Of a stretch of DNA of 64,000 bases, positions 60,227 through 64,000 are shown one piece after another. The first letter of the stretch is position 1. Each line of letters opens with the position of its first letter. The position numbers were made by a program, and so were the translations under genes. This DNA is from WRKB01 sp031551145 (GTDB lineage: Bacteria > Desulfobacterota > Desulfovibrionia > Desulfovibrionales > Desulfovibrionaceae). The stretch lies in NCBI GenBank assembly GCA_031551145.1, contig JAVBNZ010000009.1, positions 5,008-69,007 on the forward strand. Reading direction: 5' to 3'. Under the pieces are notes generated by a model that was not told the DNA's origin, did not search any database, and saw nothing but the letters and a program-made list of their open reading frames with translations.

Positions 60227-60265
60227 GCTGTCCCCCTTGGTGCATTGATTCATGCTGTCCCCTTT
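60215..60265 (-). repeat. direct repeat of the pgk ribosome site and start codon
   Basis: On the minus strand the block CCAAAGGGGACAGCATGAA is followed 27 bases later by CCAAGGGGGACAGCATGAA, so pgk has two nearly identical initiation sites in the same frame (ATG 60253 and ATG 60226). Confidence 0.8.
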
Positions 60266-60293
60266 GGAGTAGTATATAGCGCATCGGCCGGCA

Positions 60294-62291
60294 TTAGGAA
60301 ACACGCCGCAGGCTTTCCTCCACCGCGCGCTCCACGGCCTCCGCCGTGATGCCGAAATGGGCGAAGAGTTTTCCGGCCGGGGCGGACTCGCCGAAGGAGC
60401 GCATGCCCACCACCACGCCGTCCAGGCCGAGGTATTTATCCCAAAAATCGGCCGCGCCCGCCTCCACGGCCACGCGGGCGCGCACGGCGCGCGGCAGCAC
60501 GGCTTCTTTCCAGACCTCGTCCTGCTTGTCAAAAACCGAGGTCGAAGGCATGGAAACCACCCGCACCTTCCGGCCGGCGGCCGTGGCGCGATCCGCCGCG
60601 GCCAGGGCAAGCTGCACCTCGGAGCCGCTCGCCATGACGATGACTTCCGGCCTGTCCGCGCAGTCGCGCAGCACGTAGCCGCCGCGTTCCACGGCCGCGA
60701 TCCGCTCCGGCGTGCGGTCCGCGAAAGGCAGGTTCTGCCGTGAGAGAATCAGGCAACTCGGCGCGTTTTTCTCGCGCAGGGCCTCTTTCCAGGCAACGGC
60801 GCTCTCCACGGTGTCGCAGGGCCGCCACACGCGCACATTCGGCGTAAGCCGCAGGCCAGCCGCATGCTCCACGGGCTGGTGCGTGGGACCGTCTTCGCCC
60901 ACGCCTATGGAGTCGTGCGTCAGCACCCAGATGACCCGTATGCCCATGAGCGCCGCAAGGCGGATCGCGCTTTTGGCATAATCGGAAAAGACCAGGAAGG
61001 TGCCGCCGTAGGGCACAAAGCCCCCGTGCAGGGCAAGGCCGTTCATGATCGCGCCCATGGCGAACTCGCGCACGCCGTAGGCCAGATAGTTGCCCCGCTC
61101 GCCCGGCGCGATCTGCTTCGACAGTTTGTGGAAGGTGCCCACGGAGCCGGTAAGGTCGGCCGAACCGCCGATAAGTTCCGGCAGATAAGGCGCCAGAGCG
61201 TCCAACGTATTTTTGGAGGCGATGCGCGTGGCAATGTTTTCCCGTTTTTCCGCAAAGGCGGCTATGGTTTTATCCGCCTCTTCCTCCCAGCCTTCCGGCA
61301 GATCGCCGCGCGTGCGGCGCTCGAACTCCGCCGCTTCGGCGGGATAGGCCTGACGATAGCGCTCAAACAGCTCCCGCCACTCGGCCTGGGCCTTGGCGCC
61401 CTTTTCCCGGCAATCCCAGCCCGCATAGACCGCTTCGGGGATGGAGAAAGGCGGCTTGTTCCAGCCCAGGTTTTTGCGCGCGGCCGCGATGCCCTCCGCT
61501 CCCAGCGGCGAGCCGTGGCAGGAACTGCTGCCCGCCTTGGGCGAGGCAAAGCCGATGGTGGTGCGACAGACGACGAGGCTGGGCCTGTCCGTCACGCTCA
61601 TGGCCTCGCGCAGGGCCGCATCCAGCGCGGCGGCGTTGTGGCCGTCCACATCGCGCACCACATGCCAGCCGTAGGCTTCGAAGCGGGCGGGCACGTCCTC
61701 GGTGAACCAGCCGTCTATGCAGCCGTCTATGGAAATGCCGTTGGCGTCGTACAGGGCGATGAGCCTGCCGAGCTTGTGTGTGCCGGCCAGCGAACAGGCT
61801 TCGTGCGAAAGCCCTTCCATCAGGCAGCCGTCGCCCAGAAAGACCCAGCAGCGGTGGTTGACGATGTCGAAGCCCGGCCGGTTGAATTCCAGAGCCAGCA
61901 GTTCTTCCGCAATCGCCATGCCCACGGCCGAGGCCAGTCCCTGGCCCAACGGGCCGGTGCTGATCTCCACCCCCGGCGTGACGCCGTGTTCCGGATGGCC
62001 CGGCGTTTTCGAGCCGAGTTGGCGGAAGTTTTCAATCTCGCTCATCGGCAAATCATAGCCGGTAAGGTGCAGCAGCGCATAAAGCAGCATGGAGGCATGC
62101 CCGTTGGAGAGCACGAAACGATCCCGATCCGGCCACTGCGGGTCGAGCGGGTTGTGGCGCAGCACATGCCGCCACAGGGCCTCGGCCATGTCCGCCATGC
62201 CCATGGGAGCGCCGGGATGGCCGGATTTCGCCTTTTCCACCGCGTCCATCGCCAGGACGCGCACCGCATCGGCAAGCTGTTTACGCTGCAT
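60294..62291 (-). CDS. tkt: transketolase
   Basis: This TPP enzyme of the pentose phosphate pathway has 665 residues. Markers are AVEKAKSGHPGAPMGMADMA, GPLGQGLASAVGMA, the TPP motif LGDGCLMEGLSHEA...YDANGISIDG, FVPYGGTFLVFSDYAKSAIR, and LTHDSIGVGEDGPTHQPVEH. The start is ATG 62291. It lies between rpe and pgk, so three carbon-metabolism genes are grouped; rpiB is elsewhere in the window. Confidence 0.97.
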   Translation of the reverse strand: MQRKQLADAVRVLAMDAVEKAKSGHPGAPMGMADMAEALWRHVLRHNPLDPQWPDRDRFVLSNGHASMLLYALLHLTGYDLPMSEIENFRQLGSKTPGHPEHGVTPGVEISTGPLGQGLASAVGMAIAEELLALEFNRPGFDIVNHRCWVFLGDGCLMEGLSHEACSLAGTHKLGRLIALYDANGISIDGCIDGWFTEDVPARFEAYGWHVVRDVDGHNAAALDAALREAMSVTDRPSLVVCRTTIGFASPKAGSSSCHGSPLGAEGIAAARKNLGWNKPPFSIPEAVYAGWDCREKGAKAQAEWRELFERYRQAYPAEAAEFERRTRGDLPEGWEEEADKTIAAFAEKRENIATRIASKNTLDALAPYLPELIGGSADLTGSVGTFHKLSKQIAPGERGNYLAYGVREFAMGAIMNGLALHGGFVPYGGTFLVFSDYAKSAIRLAALMGIRVIWVLTHDSIGVGEDGPTHQPVEHAAGLRLTPNVRVWRPCDTVESAVAWKEALREKNAPSCLILSRQNLPFADRTPERIAAVERGGYVLRDCADRPEVIVMASGSEVQLALAAADRATAAGRKVRVVSMPSTSVFDKQDEVWKEAVLPRAVRARVAVEAGAADFWDKYLGLDGVVVGMRSFGESAPAGKLFAHFGITAEAVERAVEESLRRVS

Positions 62292-62436
62292 CTATGTAAT
62301 CCTTACGTTTTCTTGGGAAGGCTCCGCCTCCCCAAACCCCTCCGCCAGGGATAATCCCCTTGGAACCCTGAACAGGGGCATCAGTTCATGTTACGCGCGC
62401 TATGCGCTCCACACATCGTCCCGTAAAAAAGAGAGC

Positions 62437-62458
62437 AAAAGCCCCCGCCGCCGGGGGC
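62437..62458 (-). terminator. terminator after rpe (minus strand)
   Basis: The stem GCCCCC/GGGGGC with a 6-base loop (62441-62458) is followed on the minus strand by TTTT and, a little later, a run of six T. It separates rpe from tkt. The rest of the gap (62292-62436) holds an imperfect hairpin at 62313-62335 and no gene. Confidence 0.7.
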
Positions 62459-62467
62459 GTATAGAAA

Positions 62468-63124
62468 CTAGCCCTCCGCCCGGGCGGCGGCAGCCTGAAA
62501 CGCCGCAAAACGTTCGGCATAGGGCGGAAAATTGAAAAAGGCCGAGCCGGAAACCAGCGCCCGCGCGCCGCAGCGCAGCAGTTCCGCCGTGTTTTCCGGG
62601 GTCACTCCGCCGTCCACTTCTATCATCACGTCGCGCCCCGCGAGCTTGTCACGCAACTGCCTGATTTTATCGAGGGACGCCGGCAAAAAACTCTGGCCGC
62701 CGAAACCGGGGTTCACGCTCATGACAAGCACAAGGTCGATGTCGTCCAGCACATAGTCCAGCACGCACAGGGGCGTTGACGGGTTGAGGGATACGCCGAC
62801 CTTCATGCCCAGGCGGCGGATTTCCGCCAGGGTGCGCTGAAGATGGGTGGTGGCCTCGGCGTGCACGGTGAGCAGATCGGCCCCGGCGTCCCGGAAGGCG
62901 GCCAGATAGCGCTCCGGCGCCTCGATCATCAGGTGCACGTCAAAGAAAAGCCGGCTCTTTTTCCGGAGCGCGGCGATGACGGGCGGGCCGAAGGTGATGT
63001 TGGGAACATAGTTGCCGTCCATAACATCCCAGTGCACCCAGGAAAGGCCGGCGGCCTCAAGATCCGCGATCTCTTCGGCAAGCCTGCCGAAATCGGCGGA
63101 AAGCAGGGAGGGGGAAAGGATCAT
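62468..63124 (-). CDS. rpe: ribulose-phosphate 3-epimerase
   Basis: This metal-dependent TIM-barrel enzyme interconverts ribulose-5-phosphate and xylulose-5-phosphate. The 218-residue protein has ILSPSLLSADFGRLAEEI, WVHWDVMDGNYVPNITFG, the metal ligand His in FFDVHLMIEAPERYL, VMSVNPGFGGQSFLP and MIEVDGGVTPENTAELL. The start is ATG 63124 with GGAG upstream; the GTG at 63139 lacks support. A terminator follows. Confidence 0.96.
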   Translation of the reverse strand: MILSPSLLSADFGRLAEEIADLEAAGLSWVHWDVMDGNYVPNITFGPPVIAALRKKSRLFFDVHLMIEAPERYLAAFRDAGADLLTVHAEATTHLQRTLAEIRRLGMKVGVSLNPSTPLCVLDYVLDDIDLVLVMSVNPGFGGQSFLPASLDKIRQLRDKLAGRDVMIEVDGGVTPENTAELLRCGARALVSGSAFFNFPPYAERFAAFQAAAARAEG

Positions 63125-63144
63125 GTCTGCTCCGGGCACGGGCG

Positions 63145-63552
63145 TTATTCCGGCCGCAAGAGCTGCCTGAGCCGGCGCAGCTCTTCGGTAAATTCGCGCA
63201 GCAATTCCGCCTGGGCCTCAGGCGTGGGAACGGCCCGCAGGGGCACGAGATTGGCGAGGCCGGAGCGGCTTTCCCGTTCCGTTTCCAGCACGCGGCGCGC
63301 TCCGTCGATGGTCATGCCTTCCTCGCGCAGCAGAGTGCGGATGCGCCGCAACAGGGCCAGATGTTCCTCGGTATAGAGGCGCTGCCCTTTTTCGGTGCGC
63401 AGGGGGGCAAGCTGGACGAATTCGCTTTCCCAGAAGCGCAGCACCGAACTCGGCAGTTCCAGCAGCTCGGCGGCCTCGCCTATGCGATAGGTTTTGTCCG
63501 TCAGGCGGTGCTCGGCGTCGGCCGAGCATTCCGCGGAAGCCTGTTGCGTCAT
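63145..63552 (-). CDS. MerR family transcriptional regulator
   Basis: A 135-residue DNA-binding protein. The winged-helix domain reads TYRIGEAAELLELPSSVLRFWESEF with QRLYTEEHLALLRRIRTLL, typical of MerR proteins that sit behind pheT in many deltaproteobacteria. The C-terminal part is a short coiled coil (AELLREFTEELRRLRQLL) without the Cys ligands of metal-responsive MerR members. The start is ATG 63552 with GGGGAG upstream. The ligand is unknown. Confidence 0.88.
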   Translation of the reverse strand: MTQQASAECSADAEHRLTDKTYRIGEAAELLELPSSVLRFWESEFVQLAPLRTEKGQRLYTEEHLALLRRIRTLLREEGMTIDGARRVLETERESRSGLANLVPLRAVPTPEAQAELLREFTEELRRLRQLLRPE

Positions 63553-63584
63553 GCACTCCCCGCGCGGATCGCGTCCTGATTTAA

Positions 63585-63706
63585 AGCGGTTTGCCTTTGC
63601 AAAAGGGAAACCGTGCAAGGATTTGTCTGCAGATTTTTGCCGAGGGATCGGCGCAGGGCGGGTTTCACCCGCCGACAGGCGACGATCTCAAAGCGAAAAT
63701 ATCTAA
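63585..63706 (-). repeat. palindromic element, copy R4 (inverted orientation)
   Basis: Between pheT and the MerR gene. Read on the minus strand it starts TTTAGATATTTTCGCTTTG and has stem 1 GATCGTCGC/GCGCCGATC around GGCGGGT-gaa-ACCCGCC, a weak second stem around GCAAAAATCT...AATCCTTGC, and a third stem GGTTT/AAACC. The start of the element coincides with the TAG stop of pheT. Confidence 0.65.
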
Positions 63707-64000
63707 ATACGGACGCCGAAAGTCCGGCGCAAAGATACTGCCACCTTTTCCCGCTCTTTGTCCACCTCCGCGTCCTTGAGCGTGCGGGAGGCATCCCGGA
63801 AAGTAAGGCGGAAAGTAAGGTTGCGATCCACACAGTCTTCCTGCTCGAACACGTCGATAAGCTGCGCGTCTTCCAGGCGGGGCAGGCGCAGGGAGGCGAT
63901 GTGCTCAAGCACGGCGTCCGCCGTCAGCGAGCCGCCGATAACGGTGATGTCGCGCCGCACCGGCGGGTAGACGGGTAACGGGGCAAAGCGCACGCACACC
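63703..64000 (-). CDS. pheT: phenylalanyl-tRNA synthetase beta subunit, C-terminal end (partial)
   Basis: Only the last 98 or so residues are in the window; the start lies beyond the right edge. The sequence is the FDX-ACB domain that ends bacterial PheT: YPPVRRDITVIGG, VFEQEDCVDRNLTFRLTFRD, SRTLKDAEVDKEREKVAVSL, ending RRTFGVRI. This domain binds the tRNA-Phe anticodon region. The downstream MerR-type gene is a usual neighbour. Confidence 0.93.
   Translation of the reverse strand, partial: VCVRFAPLPVYPPVRRDITVIGGSLTADAVLEHIASLRLPRLEDAQLIDVFEQEDCVDRNLTFRLTFRDASRTLKDAEVDKEREKVAVSLRRTFGVRI

Noticed and set aside
58094..60349. A plus-strand open frame of 751 codons
   Set aside because: It runs antisense through a methyltransferase gene and pgk and crosses a repeat copy; no motif or ribosome site supports it.

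Overview
This is a GC-rich, densely coded bacterial chromosome segment. It most resembles a sulfate-reducing Desulfovibrionaceae (Desulfobacterota) genome. That placement is an inference from gene content and order: a short single-domain ArgA-type acetyltransferase, a MetH without reactivation domain, the cysS/M48 protease/hslV/ispE/prs/rplY/pth/CarD/rho run, an AccA-AccD fusion with a separate biotin carboxylase, the carboxynorspermidine polyamine pair, and a YedE/TusA-like pair. No phage, transposase, integrase or CRISPR array was seen. Almost everything is core housekeeping.

Layout. 1-5290 (minus): radA (partial), a zinc-ribbon protein and hpt, then a chain of 4-bp overlaps metH > tlpA-like > argA-like. 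5382-12474 (plus): rpoH, a TPR lipoprotein, a LolB-like lipoprotein, rpiB, cysS and an M48 protease. 12475-19587 (plus): hslV, ispE, tRNA-Gln, prs, rplY, a hydrolase, pth, a CarD-type regulator and rho. 19728-22780: a PocR/GGDEF/EAL protein between tRNA-Leu and tRNA-Val. 22835-27604 (minus): a 5'-nucleotidase-like lipoprotein, preA, nnrDE and acpS. 27795-36208: ugd, an aminotransferase, a hypothetical/HAD pair, yggT and ydcH-like genes, then ilvB-ilvN-ilvC. 36248-39949 (minus): a flavodoxin-like reductase, nspC, carboxynorspermidine synthase and a TPR lipoprotein. 40144-43402: an orphan gene with two tandem promoters, a polysaccharide-export protein, a small lipoprotein and a purine nucleoside phosphorylase. 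43480-50634 (plus): a MotA/MotB-like pair, a PilZ protein, an acyl-CoA carboxylase set, a hypothetical and ssb. 51109-53335: YedE, a TusA-like protein and a methyltransferase. 53347-64000 (minus): fliQ, fliP, fliO, fliN, fliL, yggS, era, a methyltransferase, pgk, tkt, rpe, a MerR regulator and pheT (partial).

The least expected signal is a dispersed palindromic element of about 128 bp, made of three consecutive hairpins. Copies or relics are at 8236, 56143, 57994, 58930, 63585 and 39297. Between full copies, paired stem positions change together. One copy lies in frame inside the signal-peptide region of the LolB-like lipoprotein gene; removing 129 bp recreates a textbook lipoprotein signal. 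This recalls the in-frame palindromic elements known from Rickettsia. Other points worth a look: a MotB homologue whose channel aspartate is glycine, a biotin-carrier-like protein with a non-canonical acceptor motif, a candidate structured RNA at 30500-30635, two near-identical promoters 66 bp apart, a sigma-54-like promoter for the fliL operon, and an ispE stop codon inside tRNA-Gln.
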